DNA from: Acidobacteriota bacterium
Lineage (GTDB): Bacteria; Acidobacteriota; Terriglobia; UBA7540; JAPUME01
Length of the DNA: 7,386 nt
Assembly (NCBI GenBank): GCA_027294185.1
Contig: JAPUME010000095.1
Location: 1-7,386 of the forward strand
Reading direction: 5' to 3'
Each line of letters begins with the position of its first letter. The stretch's first letter is position 1. This document shows, piece by piece, positions 1 through 5,923 of the stretch. The notes below the pieces were generated by a model. That model was not told the origin of the DNA. It saw nothing but the letters and a program-made list of their open reading frames with translations, and searched no databases. Both the position numbers and the translations under genes were made by a program.

Positions 1-903
1 CAGCAGGTAGGTGCGCAAAAAGGTTTGGAGTGTCTCTGCATCCACGAAAAGCGCCAGCGTCTGGGGAAAAGTCAGAATCGATACGGCGAAAATGATGGGC
101 ATCACACCCGCGCTGTTTACCCGCAGGGGAAGGTGAGTGGAGACACCGCCCATGACCTTGCGCCCGACGACGCGCTTCGCATATTGGATTGGGATACGTC
201 GTTCGCCTCGCTCCACAAAAACAATGAAAGCAATCACGCTGACCATCAGGACCAGCAAAAGGAGCAGAACCGCAATGCTCCAGACCCGGGTTACGAAAAC
301 CTTGCTGTAGAGCTCTGAGATCGCGGAGGGCAGGCCGACGATGATTCCTGCAAAGATCAAAAGCGACATCCCGTTCCCGATGCCCCGGGCGGTGATCTGT
401 TCGCCCAGCCACATGATGAAAAGCGCTCCTGCGGCCAGCGTAAGAACGGTTATCAGTATGAATTGCGGCCCCGGGTCACTGACTAAATTCGGTTGACGGT
501 TCAGCGTAATCGCCACACCCAGACCCTGAAAGGTGCTGAGTCCTACCGTCAGGTAGCGCGTGTACCGCGTGATGACGCGCCGTCCCAGCTCCCCCTCCTT
601 CTGCAGTTTGGCCAGGGTGGGGGAGACCACCGTCAGCAGTTGCAGTACGATGGAAGCCGTGATGTAGGGCATGATTCCCAGCGCAAATACAGTGAGCCGC
701 TGCATGCTGCCGCCCGAAAAAATCGCCATCAACCCGAAAATCGAACCGCCGAGTTCACGAACCGCTTCCTCAAAGGCGTCTGCGTTGATTCCCGGAGTGG
801 GAATGAACGCCCCCAGCCGGTAGATGGCCAGCATGCTGAGCGTGAACAGGACTCTTTTCCGCAGCTCGGGGATTTCCGCGATGTTTTTAAGGGAGCCGAT
901 CAT
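1..903 (-). CDS. secY: Protein translocase subunit SecY, N-terminal 301 residues (partial)
   Basis: SecY is the pore-forming subunit of the SecYEG translocon in the cytoplasmic membrane; it passes or inserts unfolded proteins delivered by SecA or by ribosomes. The frame is open from the ATG at 903 to the window edge, giving 301 residues of a usual 430-460. The family pattern is clear: TM1 around residues 18-36, a plug-region stretch near 55-66, GIMPYITASIVLQLL (76-90), the LGEQITARGIGNGMSLLIF block (166-184), and the cytoplasmic C4 loop with ERGERRIPIQYAKR (231-244), known in the family as a SecA and ribosome contact site. The AGVMPIIFA segment (265-273) begins TM7, and the window cuts the gene shortly after it. 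The start codon overlaps the rplO stop as ATGA. No Shine-Dalgarno lies at the usual distance (the nearest purine run is about 17 nt upstream), so translation probably depends on coupling to rplO. It is the last visible gene, its normal place in spc operons. Confidence 0.97.
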   Translation of the reverse strand, partial: MIGSLKNIAEIPELRKRVLFTLSMLAIYRLGAFIPTPGINADAFEEAVRELGGSIFGLMAIFSGGSMQRLTVFALGIMPYITASIVLQLLTVVSPTLAKLQKEGELGRRVITRYTRYLTVGLSTFQGLGVAITLNRQPNLVSDPGPQFILITVLTLAAGALFIMWLGEQITARGIGNGMSLLIFAGIIVGLPSAISELYSKVFVTRVWSIAVLLLLLVLMVSVIAFIVFVERGERRIPIQYAKRVVGRKVMGGVSTHLPLRVNSAGVMPIIFAVSILTFPQTLALFVDAETLQTFLRTYLL

Positions 904-1364
904 GGAGACAAGACCACAAACTTTCCGCCGGCCTTTTGAATCTTCGTCTGGGCGGATTGGGAGAAGGCGTGAGCATGAATCTCAAGGGGAAGCTTTATTT
1001 CGCCCTCACCCAGAATCTTTATATTCTCGGTCGGTTTCTTTATGAGCCCTTTGTTGGCCAGAGTTTCCGGGGTTACTTTATCTTCGCGCTGGAAGGCTTT
1101 CAAATCCCGGAGGTTTACGATAGCGACGACCTTCTTGAATATATTAGTAAAGCCACGCTTGGGAACCCGACGGTAGAGAGGCATCTGGCCGCCCTCAAAG
1201 CCGCGTCGGATGCTCGAGCCGGTACGGGATTTCTGGCCTTTGTGGCCACGGGTAGCCGTCTTGCCGTGCCCCGAACCCATACCGAAGCCGACTCTCTTCC
1301 GGTTCTTCCGGGCTCCGCGGGGAGCGGACAGGTTGCCGAGATGTATTTTTTTCTGTTCGCTCAT
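900..1364 (-). CDS. rplO: 50S ribosomal protein L15
   Basis: L15 is a large-subunit protein that binds 23S rRNA late in assembly, with a long extended N-terminal arm reaching into the rRNA core. The protein is 154 residues, normal for the family. The basic, glycine-rich arm is obvious: a GARKNRKRVGFGMGSGHGKT block (17-36), then RGHKGQKSRTGSSIRRGFEGGQ (39-60, of which RGFEGGQMPLYRR at 54-66 is highly characteristic) and PKRGFTN (68-74). The globular C-terminal half ends in a KIQKAGGKFVV strand (141-151), as in other L15 proteins. The ATG at 1364 overlaps the rpmD stop (ATGA), and the stop overlaps the secY start (ATGA), so the three genes form a coupled chain. The only Shine-Dalgarno-like purine run before the start is the A/G-rich stretch that also encodes the lysine-rich end of L30. 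Confidence 0.98.
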   Translation of the reverse strand: MSEQKKIHLGNLSAPRGARKNRKRVGFGMGSGHGKTATRGHKGQKSRTGSSIRRGFEGGQMPLYRRVPKRGFTNIFKKVVAIVNLRDLKAFQREDKVTPETLANKGLIKKPTENIKILGEGEIKLPLEIHAHAFSQSAQTKIQKAGGKFVVLSP

Positions 1365-1867
1365 CTCTTCTTTTTCTTCTCCGTGGTCTTGGGACGCTTC
1401 TTGGTTTTCTCCGCCGGTTTATCCGCCGAGGCAGCGGCCTTCTTGACGGGTTCCGCGGCCCGCTTCGGTGATTCAGCCTTCTTGGGCTTTGCGGTGGCAG
1501 CGGCCTTCTTTACCGGGGCTTTCTTTTCCGCTGCAACCGCTGCCTGTGCCGGAGCTTTTTTCGGCTCAGCCGGAGTCTGTTTAGCCGGCGGTTTGGCGGC
1601 GGCTTTGGTTCGAGCCTTCCCGCGAGGGAGAACAGTGTATTCCGGCACTGCTGCAAACGGGTCAGCCGCCGCAGGGGGCACGATCTCAACCAGGTGTCCG
1701 ACCTTGGTGATCATGCCGCGAATCTGCGGAGTGTCGGGACGCTCCACAACCTGACGGAGCCTGCGAAACCCGAGACCCTGGATCACCTTTCCCTGTTGGG
1801 AGGAATATCCGATGGCGCTTCGCACCCACTGAATTCGCAATGAAGATATTTTCGCTCCGCGCGGCAC
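1361..1867 (-). CDS. rpmD: 50S ribosomal protein L30 with long Lys/Ala/Pro-rich C-terminal extension
   Basis: L30 is a small large-subunit protein that contacts 23S rRNA. Residues 6-63 are a complete L30 domain: a KISSLRIQWVRSAIG strand (6-20), IQGLGFRRLRQVVERPDTPQIRG (29-51; VERPDTPQIRGM is the hallmark) and a KVGHLVEIV end (55-63). Normal L30 stops here at about 60 residues, but this protein runs on to 168. Residues 64-83 form a linker including PEYTVLPRG (75-83). Residues about 84-168 are low complexity, roughly a quarter to a third lysine and a similar share alanine, with proline and imperfect KKAA/PKKA repeats, ending in KKKKR. This looks like a histone H1-type disordered basic tail. The start is GTG at 1867; AAGGAGG overlaps the rpsE stop 4 nt upstream and there is no in-frame Met before residue 53. 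The long frame is supported because its stop makes an ATGA overlap with rplO. The tail's function is unknown. Confidence 0.93.
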   Translation of the reverse strand: MPRGAKISSLRIQWVRSAIGYSSQQGKVIQGLGFRRLRQVVERPDTPQIRGMITKVGHLVEIVPPAAADPFAAVPEYTVLPRGKARTKAAAKPPAKQTPAEPKKAPAQAAVAAEKKAPVKKAAATAKPKKAESPKRAAEPVKKAAASADKPAEKTKKRPKTTEKKKKR

Positions 1868-1871
1868 CGCT

Positions 1872-1878
1872 CCTCCTT
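1872..1878 (-). promoter_or_regulatory. Shine-Dalgarno of rpmD, overlapping the rpsE stop
   Basis: AAGGAGG begins inside the TAA stop of rpsE and ends 4 nt before the GTG at 1867. It is one of the strongest ribosome binding sites in the window and decides the GTG start of L30. Confidence 0.8.
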
Positions 1879-2393
1879 TAGAGCTCGTGAACTTCTTTTC
1901 CTCGGGACTGAGCCACCTCTTCGGCGCTGCGCAGATTCTGGAGCCCGTCGAAGGTGGCTCTCACGACATTATGAGGATTCGTTGTTCCCAGAGACTTCGT
2001 CAGCACATTCTGGATTCCAATCGCCTGAATTACGATACGGACCGGGCCTCCGGCGATGATGCCGGTTCCTTCGGCTGCCGGTTTGAGAAGAACTCTGCCG
2101 GCGCCGAACCGTCCCACCACGAGATGCGGAATCGTGGTAGCCGTAAGGTTGGCTTTGACCAGGTTCTTCTTGGCGGCTTCGATCCCTTTGCGGATGGCGA
2201 TCGGAACCTCACGAGCTTTTCCGACTCCATAACCGGCCGATCCGGCCCCATCGCCTACAACCACCAGGGCCGAGAAGCTCAGATTCTTACCGCCCTTCAC
2301 CACCTTGGTGACGCGGTTGATGGAAACGACAAAATCCTTAAGTGGATCATCACTTTCCTGCCGGTATGACGAACGACGTTGCCGGATTGCCAA
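1878..2393 (-). CDS. rpsE: 30S ribosomal protein S5
   Basis: S5 is a small-subunit protein near the decoding centre and mRNA entry path; in the family it affects translational accuracy and, with S3 and S4, lines the mRNA entry. The protein has 171 residues, a normal length. The N-terminal dsRNA-binding-like domain contains [20 protein letters not shown] (23-42, with the conserved basic loop), [17 protein letters not shown] (44-60) and [10 protein letters not shown] (61-70). The C-terminal domain contains [19 protein letters not shown] (109-127) and [14 protein letters not shown] (139-152). The start is an unusual TTG. The frame upstream holds only six further sense codons before the rplR stop, none of them a start codon, and there is no internal Met in the N-terminal domain, so TTG at 2393 is the only workable choice. 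AGAAGGG lies 11 nt upstream, a long spacing. The gap to rplR is 18 nt and the next gene is rpmD. Confidence 0.97.
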   Translation of the reverse strand: MAIRQRRSSYRQESDDPLKDFVVSINRVTKVVKGGKNLSFSALVVVGDGAGSAGYGVGKAREVPIAIRKGIEAAKKNLVKANLTATTIPHLVVGRFGAGRVLLKPAAEGTGIIAGGPVRIVIQAIGIQNVLTKSLGTTNPHNVVRATFDGLQNLRSAEEVAQSRGKEVHEL

Positions 2394-2404
2394 GTGATTC
2401 TTTT

Positions 2405-2411
2405 CCCTTCT
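2405..2411 (-). promoter_or_regulatory. Probable Shine-Dalgarno of rpsE (TTG start)
   Basis: AGAAGGG follows the rplR stop directly and sits 11 nt before the TTG at 2393. The spacing is longer than usual and, combined with the TTG, suggests a modest initiation rate or coupling to rplR translation. Confidence 0.5.
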
Positions 2412-2780
2412 TTAGAATTTCAGTCCGCCTTCTCTTGCGGCGGCGGCAAAAGCCTTGACTCGACCGTGGTAGGCATAGCCTCCCCGGTCAAACACAACTT
2501 GGTGGATTCCTTTGCTCAGGCAGCGTTCTGCCAGCGCCTGACCGACGACCTTGGCGGCCGGTATATTGTTGCCGCGTTTCACCTTGTCGCGAATTTCGCG
2601 GTCCAGTGAGGAGGCGGAAGCCAGTGTGCGCCCTGTGCTGTCCTCGATCACCTGGGCGTAGACGTGTTTTCCCGACCGAAAAATGACCAGCCGGAGCCGC
2701 CGGCCCTCACGCAGAATCCGGTAGCGAATCCTGCGATGGATCTTTTTCCGAGCCTTATTGCGGGGAACGACGTTCTGCAT
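2412..2780 (-). CDS. rplR: 50S ribosomal protein L18
   Basis: L18 binds 5S rRNA and, with L5, builds the 5S particle into the central protuberance of the large subunit. The 122-residue length is typical. Signature parts are the basic N-terminal arm ([16 protein letters not shown], 7-22), [17 protein letters not shown] (31-47), and the C-terminal block [18 protein letters not shown] (95-112) ending in AAREGGLKF (114-122), which is nearly invariant in bacteria. The ATG at 2780 fits the family start. The 52-nt gap to rplF is longer than its neighbours. An ATG inside that gap is out of frame with L18 and was not used. Only a weak GAGAG purine run precedes the start. Confidence 0.98.
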   Translation of the reverse strand: MQNVVPRNKARKKIHRRIRYRILREGRRLRLVIFRSGKHVYAQVIEDSTGRTLASASSLDREIRDKVKRGNNIPAAKVVGQALAERCLSKGIHQVVFDRGGYAYHGRVKAFAAAAREGGLKF

Positions 2781-2832
2781 TGCTCTCGATACTCTTTTCC
2801 GGCGGCGAGTATTCCGGGTTCATTCCGGCGCG

Positions 2833-3378
2833 CTACTTGGTCACGCCTCCCACACCCGCTTTACCGACTTTCTTTCTCAAACGCTCGCCCGCGTACCGGA
2901 TTCCTTTGTTCTTGTACGGATCCGGAGGCCGCAGGGCGCGAATGTTGGCGGCCACCTGGCCGACCTTCTGTTTTTCCGTGCTGGTCACAACGATTCGGGT
3001 CTGCTTTTCCACGGTGATCGAGACGCCCTCGGGGATCGGAAACTCGATGGGGTGGGAAAACCCCAGCGCGAAGACCAGATTCTTCCCTTTCACTTCTGCT
3101 CGGTAGCCGATTCCGACGATTTCCAGCTCTCGCTTGAAGCCTTCGGTTACGCCGATAATGGAATTTGCCACCAGCGTTCGGGCCAATCCGTGGAGCGCAG
3201 CTTGCAGGTCGTTATCCCGTTTCGTCAGGAGCTGTTTGTCGGCAACTTCGACCCGAATGCCCTCCGGCAAATCGGTCCGAAGCTTTCCCTTGGGTCCTTC
3301 GACCAGGACGGCGGTGCCTTCAATCTTCACCTTTACATTCGCCGGAACGGGGATCGGTTTTTCGCCCACTCGTGACAT
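2833..3378 (-). CDS. rplF: 50S ribosomal protein L6
   Basis: L6 is a two-domain large-subunit protein near the factor-binding site, contacting the sarcin-ricin region of 23S rRNA. The protein has 181 residues, a normal length. The N-terminal domain starts with [12 protein letters not shown] and carries VEGPKGKL (26-33). The second domain starts near residue 84 with [18 protein letters not shown] (84-101) and ends with the diagnostic [16 protein letters not shown] (150-165) followed by a basic KKVGKAG tail. AAGG lies 6 nt before the ATG. The gap to rpsH upstream is 12 nt. The protein looks standard, with no missing motif. Confidence 0.98.
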   Translation of the reverse strand: MSRVGEKPIPVPANVKVKIEGTAVLVEGPKGKLRTDLPEGIRVEVADKQLLTKRDNDLQAALHGLARTLVANSIIGVTEGFKRELEIVGIGYRAEVKGKNLVFALGFSHPIEFPIPEGVSITVEKQTRIVVTSTEKQKVGQVAANIRALRPPDPYKNKGIRYAGERLRKKVGKAGVGGVTK

Positions 3379-3390
3379 AGAAAACCTTGC

Positions 3391-3792
3391 CTACCAGATA
3401 TTACAGAGTACTTCGCCGCCCACGCCGGCCTTCCGGGCGGATCGGCCTGTCATGACCCCCTGCGGAGTCGTCAGGATATTCGTGCCGAGGCCGCCCAGGA
3501 CTCTCCCGATGTCGCGGCGCGAAGTATAGATGCGGCGGCCGGGCCGGGAAACCCGCTCCAGATGGCTGATGACATTCTTGCCCTCGCGCTTGTACTTCAG
3601 AAAGATGCGAAGGTTTTTCTTCCCGCCCTCCTCGAGCACTTTGAAGTTGGAGATATAGCCTTCATCTTTGAGGATACGGGCGATCTCTGCTTTGAGCTTT
3701 GAGCTGGGCATATCCACACGCGGATGCCGCGCTTGGATTCCATTGCGGATCCGGGTCAGAAGGTCGGCCACGGGGTCGCTAATAACAGCCAT
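3391..3792 (-). CDS. rpsH: 30S ribosomal protein S8
   Basis: S8 is a primary 16S rRNA-binding protein needed for central-domain assembly of the small subunit. In E. coli it also represses the spc operon by binding its own mRNA near rplE. The protein is 133 residues. It has DPVADLLTRIRNG (6-18) at the N-terminus, a central KYKREGKNVISHLERVSRPG stretch (67-86), and the C-terminal hallmark TTPQGVMTGRSARKAGVGGE (108-127) ending in VLCNIW. The ATG at 3792 is the family start. It follows a 98-nt spacer, the longest in the window. The Shine-Dalgarno is not clear: AGAGG lies 10 nt upstream within a small possible hairpin that abuts the start codon. Confidence 0.98.
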   Translation of the reverse strand: MAVISDPVADLLTRIRNGIQARHPRVDMPSSKLKAEIARILKDEGYISNFKVLEEGGKKNLRIFLKYKREGKNVISHLERVSRPGRRIYTSRRDIGRVLGGLGTNILTTPQGVMTGRSARKAGVGGEVLCNIW

Positions 3793-3890
3793 AGGTGCCT
3801 GTACCTCTTAATCGATTCCTTGATCGGATTTTCTGATTTCTTCTCTCCTGCGATCCTCGGGGAGGGAAGGGAAAGATGTCCCGTTTATGC
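3793..3890 (-). other. 98-nt intergenic spacer between rpsN and rpsH
   Basis: This is the longest non-coding stretch here; most other gaps are 3-29 nt. It has no family-like ORF (a 63-codon frame crossing it is a shadow of rpsN), no recognisable promoter and no U-tract terminator. The transcript contains a pyrimidine-rich then purine-rich segment able to fold into a hairpin (separate entry) and a short AGGU/ACCU stem touching the rpsH start. It could be a regulatory leader or simply unconstrained spacer. Confidence 0.55.
3840..3869 (-). promoter_or_regulatory. Possible RNA hairpin in the rpsN-rpsH spacer
   Basis: In the transcript the arm at 3869-3861 (CUUCCCUCC) pairs with the arm at 3848-3840 (GGAGAGAAG), giving 8 base pairs with one C-A mismatch around a 12-nt loop. 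No run of U follows, so it does not look like an intrinsic terminator. A regulatory or processing role is inference only, and polypurine/polypyrimidine composition could produce it by chance. Confidence 0.3.
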
Positions 3891-4076
3891 TCACCAACTG
3901 GACTTGGTCACTCCCGGAATTTCTCCCTGCAGAGCCAACTGGCGGAAACAGAGCCGGCAGAGCTGAAACTTGCGCATATATCCTCGCGGGCGCCCGCACA
4001 ACCGGCAGCGGTTCCGTTGCCGCACCTTGAATTTCGGCTTTTTCAGGCTCTTAGCAATCATGCAGGATTTCGCCAT
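3891..4076 (-). CDS. rpsN: 30S ribosomal protein S14, zinc-binding short form (type Z)
   Basis: S14 binds the 3' domain of 16S rRNA in the small-subunit head and is needed for late assembly. At 61 residues this is the short zinc form: C24 and C27 (CRLC), then C40 and C43 (CRLC), spaced C-x2-C-x12-C-x2-C to hold one zinc ion. [14 protein letters not shown] (6-19) and the ending [13 protein letters not shown] (49-61) are typical. The ATG at 4076 gives the usual start a few residues before the MIAK motif and has AGAGGG 4 nt upstream. It lies 21 nt after rplE and before a 98-nt spacer. The zinc-free long form (about 90-100 residues) is not present in this window. Confidence 0.97.
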   Translation of the reverse strand: MAKSCMIAKSLKKPKFKVRQRNRCRLCGRPRGYMRKFQLCRLCFRQLALQGEIPGVTKSSW

Positions 4077-4097
4077 ACCACCCTCTTTCAGAAGTTA

Positions 4098-4727
4098 TCA
4101 GCCTTCGGCCTGATCGCCGCCCTTTGCGCCATCACCCGCCGGGTTGTCGACGGTTAAGCTTTCCGTCGTCGCGCGCCGGCCACCCTCGCCGCGGAAGGGC
4201 ATTCCCAGATGCTGAAGGAGGGAAAGCCCTTCGGCGTCGGTCTTGGCGTCGGTGACGATGCAGATATTCATTCCCTTCAGCCGGTCCACTTCGGAGTAAT
4301 CAACTTCGGGGAAAATAATCTGGTCACGCAGCCCCAGGGTGTAATTACCCCGTCCATCGAATGCCCGCGTCGACAATCCTCGAAAGTCCCTTACGCGAGG
4401 AAGGGCGATATTGACCAGGCGGTCCAGGAATTCGTACATCGTCTCGCCGCGCAAGGTGACCATGGCCCCAATCGGCATTCCCTTGCGGATTTTGAAGTTG
4501 GCGAGGGACTTACGGGCGCGAGTGATTACGGGCCGCTGGCCGGTGATTCGCCCCAGCTCGCTCAGCGAGGAATCCAGAATCTTGGAGTTCTGCACCGCCT
4601 CACCCAGCCCCATGTTCAAAACAATCTTTCGCAGGCGCGGGACAGCCATCAGGTTCTTGTACCCTTTCTCTTTCACCAGCCGGGTCACGACCTGTTCTTT
4701 GTAATGTCCTTTGAGTCTTGCTGCCAT
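4098..4727 (-). CDS. rplE: 50S ribosomal protein L5 with extended C-terminus
   Basis: L5 binds 5S rRNA and helps form the central protuberance, contacting the small-subunit head and P-site tRNA. Core motifs are present: [19 protein letters not shown] (29-47), [21 protein letters not shown] (63-83), [19 protein letters not shown] (87-105), RDFRGLS (113-119), [18 protein letters not shown] (127-144) and LLQHLGMPF (170-178), where the family normally ends at about 179-187 residues. Here the protein continues for 31 residues to 209 with a Gly/Ala/Asp-rich, probably disordered tail ending AKGGDQAEG. The ATG at 4727 is preceded by AGAGG at 4 nt; another ATG 4 nt upstream is out of frame. The gap from rplX is 29 nt. 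In E. coli the S8 repressor site lies around this start; I could not recognise its core here. Confidence 0.97.
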   Translation of the reverse strand: MAARLKGHYKEQVVTRLVKEKGYKNLMAVPRLRKIVLNMGLGEAVQNSKILDSSLSELGRITGQRPVITRARKSLANFKIRKGMPIGAMVTLRGETMYEFLDRLVNIALPRVRDFRGLSTRAFDGRGNYTLGLRDQIIFPEVDYSEVDRLKGMNICIVTDAKTDAEGLSLLQHLGMPFRGEGGRRATTESLTVDNPAGDGAKGGDQAEG

Positions 4728-4756
4728 CCATCCTCTTTTTCGATCGATTCCGCCAA

Positions 4757-5083
4757 CTATTTATCGATTACGGATTCACACTTTGCACAGATTCGAACTT
4801 TTTTTCCTCCGGCTTTTTCGCGAATCTGGATGCGGGTGGGTCCGCATTCGGTGCAGATCAACGCCACATTGGAGACGTGGATCGTAGATTCCTTCTCCAA
4901 AATCCCTCCTCGAATCTGCCGCGATGGGTCGGGCCGCGTGTGGCGCTTCACCATGTTCACCTGCTCAACCAGGACACGGCTTTTTTCGGGATACACGGTC
5001 AGGATTCGCCCCACCTTGCCTTTATCCCGGCCGGCGGTCACCTGTACCTGGTCATTTTTTCGAAGGCGGAGCTTGAGCGCCAT
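4757..5083 (-). CDS. rplX: 50S ribosomal protein L24 with zinc-ribbon-like C-terminus
   Basis: L24 is an assembly-initiating large-subunit protein binding the 5' part of 23S rRNA near the exit tunnel. From the ATG at 5083 it is 108 residues. The KOW motif sits at the N-terminus ([20 protein letters not shown], 9-28), followed by [13 protein letters not shown] (39-51) and [19 protein letters not shown] (57-75). The C-terminal part carries C77-x2-C80 and C99-x2-C102, a spacing able to bind zinc. Many L24 proteins have lost these cysteines; from memory Thermus L24 keeps similar pairs. The ATG shares its A with the rplN stop (TGATG). A TTG directly in front of the ATG is a possible start one codon longer, but GGAGG is 7 nt from the ATG and only 4 from the TTG, so I prefer the ATG. 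Confidence 0.97.
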   Translation of the reverse strand: MALKLRLRKNDQVQVTAGRDKGKVGRILTVYPEKSRVLVEQVNMVKRHTRPDPSRQIRGGILEKESTIHVSNVALICTECGPTRIQIREKAGGKKVRICAKCESVIDK

Positions 5084-5451
5084 CAAATGACCTCCGGGGC
5101 CAGGGAAACGATCTTCATAAACTTCTTCTCGCGTAATTCACGGGCGACCGGCCCGAAGACACGCGTCCCCACTGGCTCGCCGGTGTCGGTGATCAGCACG
5201 GCGGCATTCTCGTCAAAGCGGATATAGGTTCCGTCCCGGCGCCGATGTTCTTTCCGCATCCGCACAATGACGGCCTTGACGACCGTTCCTTTTGGAACCT
5301 GGCTCTCAGGAACCGCTTCCTTGACCGATGCGGTTACCACCTGGCCGAGGCCGGCCTTTTTGCCGACGTCTCCCCCCAGAGGGAGGATGCATCGCAGGCG
5401 TTTTGCGCCGGAATTATCGGCGACTTCCAGCATGGTCCGCATCCCAATCAT
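5083..5451 (-). CDS. rplN: 50S ribosomal protein L14
   Basis: L14 sits at the subunit interface of the large subunit, binding 23S rRNA and helping form bridges to 16S rRNA; it is also the docking site of the silencing factor RsfS in bacteria. The protein is 122 residues, the standard length. Motifs are [16 protein letters not shown] (7-22), [33 protein letters not shown] (53-85, the most conserved block) and [13 protein letters not shown] (95-107). The start is ATG, 3 nt after the rpsQ stop, with AAAGG about a dozen nt upstream inside rpsQ. Its stop overlaps the rplX ATG by one base. Confidence 0.98.
   Translation of the reverse strand: MIGMRTMLEVADNSGAKRLRCILPLGGDVGKKAGLGQVVTASVKEAVPESQVPKGTVVKAVIVRMRKEHRRRDGTYIRFDENAAVLITDTGEPVGTRVFGPVARELREKKFMKIVSLAPEVI
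5091..5095 (-). promoter_or_regulatory. Shine-Dalgarno of rplX
   Basis: GGAGG inside the 3' end of rplN lies 7 nt before the ATG at 5083 and 4 nt before an adjacent TTG. The spacing favours the ATG as the L24 start. Confidence 0.7.
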
Positions 5452-5454
5452 GGT

Positions 5455-5724
5455 TTAGGCTGTTCCTTTCTCGGTGCCCTTATGCGAAAGGATTTCCACG
5501 ACGCGCCAGCGTTTGAGGCGGCTCAAAGGGCGGGTTTCCTGGATTCGCACCTTATCGCCGGTCGAACAGCGGTTCTGTTCGTCGTGCGCATGAAACGTCG
5601 AAGTTTTTGTGACATACCTCTTGTACAGAGGGTCCTTGACTCGACGCACGACCTTCACGACCACGGTCTTCTGCATCCGATTGCTGAGGACCACCCCGGT
5701 TTTTTCTTGTCTCCTACCCGGCAT
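5455..5724 (-). CDS. rpsQ: 30S ribosomal protein S17
   Basis: S17 is a primary 16S rRNA-binding protein of the small-subunit body with an OB fold. From the ATG at 5724 it has 89 residues, a usual length. It carries [18 protein letters not shown] (8-25), [17 protein letters not shown] (35-51, the conserved loop), then [18 protein letters not shown] (56-73) and RVVEIL (74-79). The open frame extends back to 5790, but those 22 extra residues match no S17 and would lie deep in rpmC, so the Met at 5724 is chosen. This start sits inside the last codons of rpmC, an 11-nt overlap that implies translational coupling. A GAGAGG run is about 11 nt upstream. rplN follows after 3 nt. Confidence 0.95.
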   Translation of the reverse strand: MPGRRQEKTGVVLSNRMQKTVVVKVVRRVKDPLYKRYVTKTSTFHAHDEQNRCSTGDKVRIQETRPLSRLKRWRVVEILSHKGTEKGTA

Positions 5725-5920
5725 TCGACGCTTTTGCCTCTCTTTCACGCAAGATCGTCTTAATTCGGGCGATGTCCTTGCGGAGATCACGAATCTTTTT
5801 CAACGTGTCCGTTTGGCCCATCGAAAACTGGAATTTCAGCCGAAACATCTGTTCCAGGAAATCGTGCTCCTTATCTTCCATCTCCTGGGGGGACCATTCA
5901 CGGATTTTGCTGATCTTCAC
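5714..5920 (-). CDS. rpmC: 50S ribosomal protein L29
   Basis: L29 is a small helical protein beside L23 at the exit-tunnel rim, where trigger factor and SRP dock in bacteria. The 68 residues form a predicted two-helix hairpin: [29 protein letters not shown], spanning 3-31 (the LRFQ-like turn is the family mark), then [23 protein letters not shown] (39-61). The start is GTG, supported by AGGAG 7 nt upstream and by the family N-terminus beginning M-K-x-x-x-I/L-R. It starts 3 nt after the rplP stop, and its own end overlaps rpsQ by 11 nt. Confidence 0.96.
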   Translation of the reverse strand: MKISKIREWSPQEMEDKEHDFLEQMFRLKFQFSMGQTDTLKKIRDLRKDIARIKTILREREAKASNAG

Positions 5921-5923
5921 CGA

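Noticed and set aside
25..939. Plus-strand ORFs opposite secY
   Set aside because: The minus strand reads as an unbroken, highly conserved SecY over all 301 codons. The opposite frames are compositional shadows.
936..1754. Long plus-strand ORF (272 codons) antisense to rplO and rpmD
   Set aside because: It mirrors the L15 gene and the low-complexity L30 tail. Its Ala/Phe/Gly-rich protein is what the reverse complement of Lys/Ala codons gives. No homologous motif or ribosome binding site was seen.
3840..3869. Intrinsic terminator between rpsN and rpsH
   Set aside because: The stem is short with a mismatch and a 12-nt loop, and no U-tract follows. A terminator inside the spc operon would also cut off essential genes.
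3808..3999. Minus-strand 63-codon ORF overlapping rpsN and the spacer
   Set aside because: It overlaps the zinc S14 gene in another frame, ends in the spacer and has no recognisable family features or Shine-Dalgarno.
5084..5086. TTG as the rplX start, one codon upstream of the ATG
   Set aside because: The adjacent ATG has better spacing (7 nt) from GGAGG and gives the usual MALK-type N-terminus. The difference is a single residue.
4209..5090. Long plus-strand ORF (293 codons) antisense to rplE and rplX
   Set aside because: It lies opposite two certain, conserved genes and resembles no family. Long antisense frames are expected opposite GC-biased codons.
5725..5790. N-terminal extension of S17 by 22 residues from an upstream start at 5790
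   Set aside because: The extra residues do not match S17 and lie deep inside rpmC. The internal Met at 5724 gives the family-length protein.
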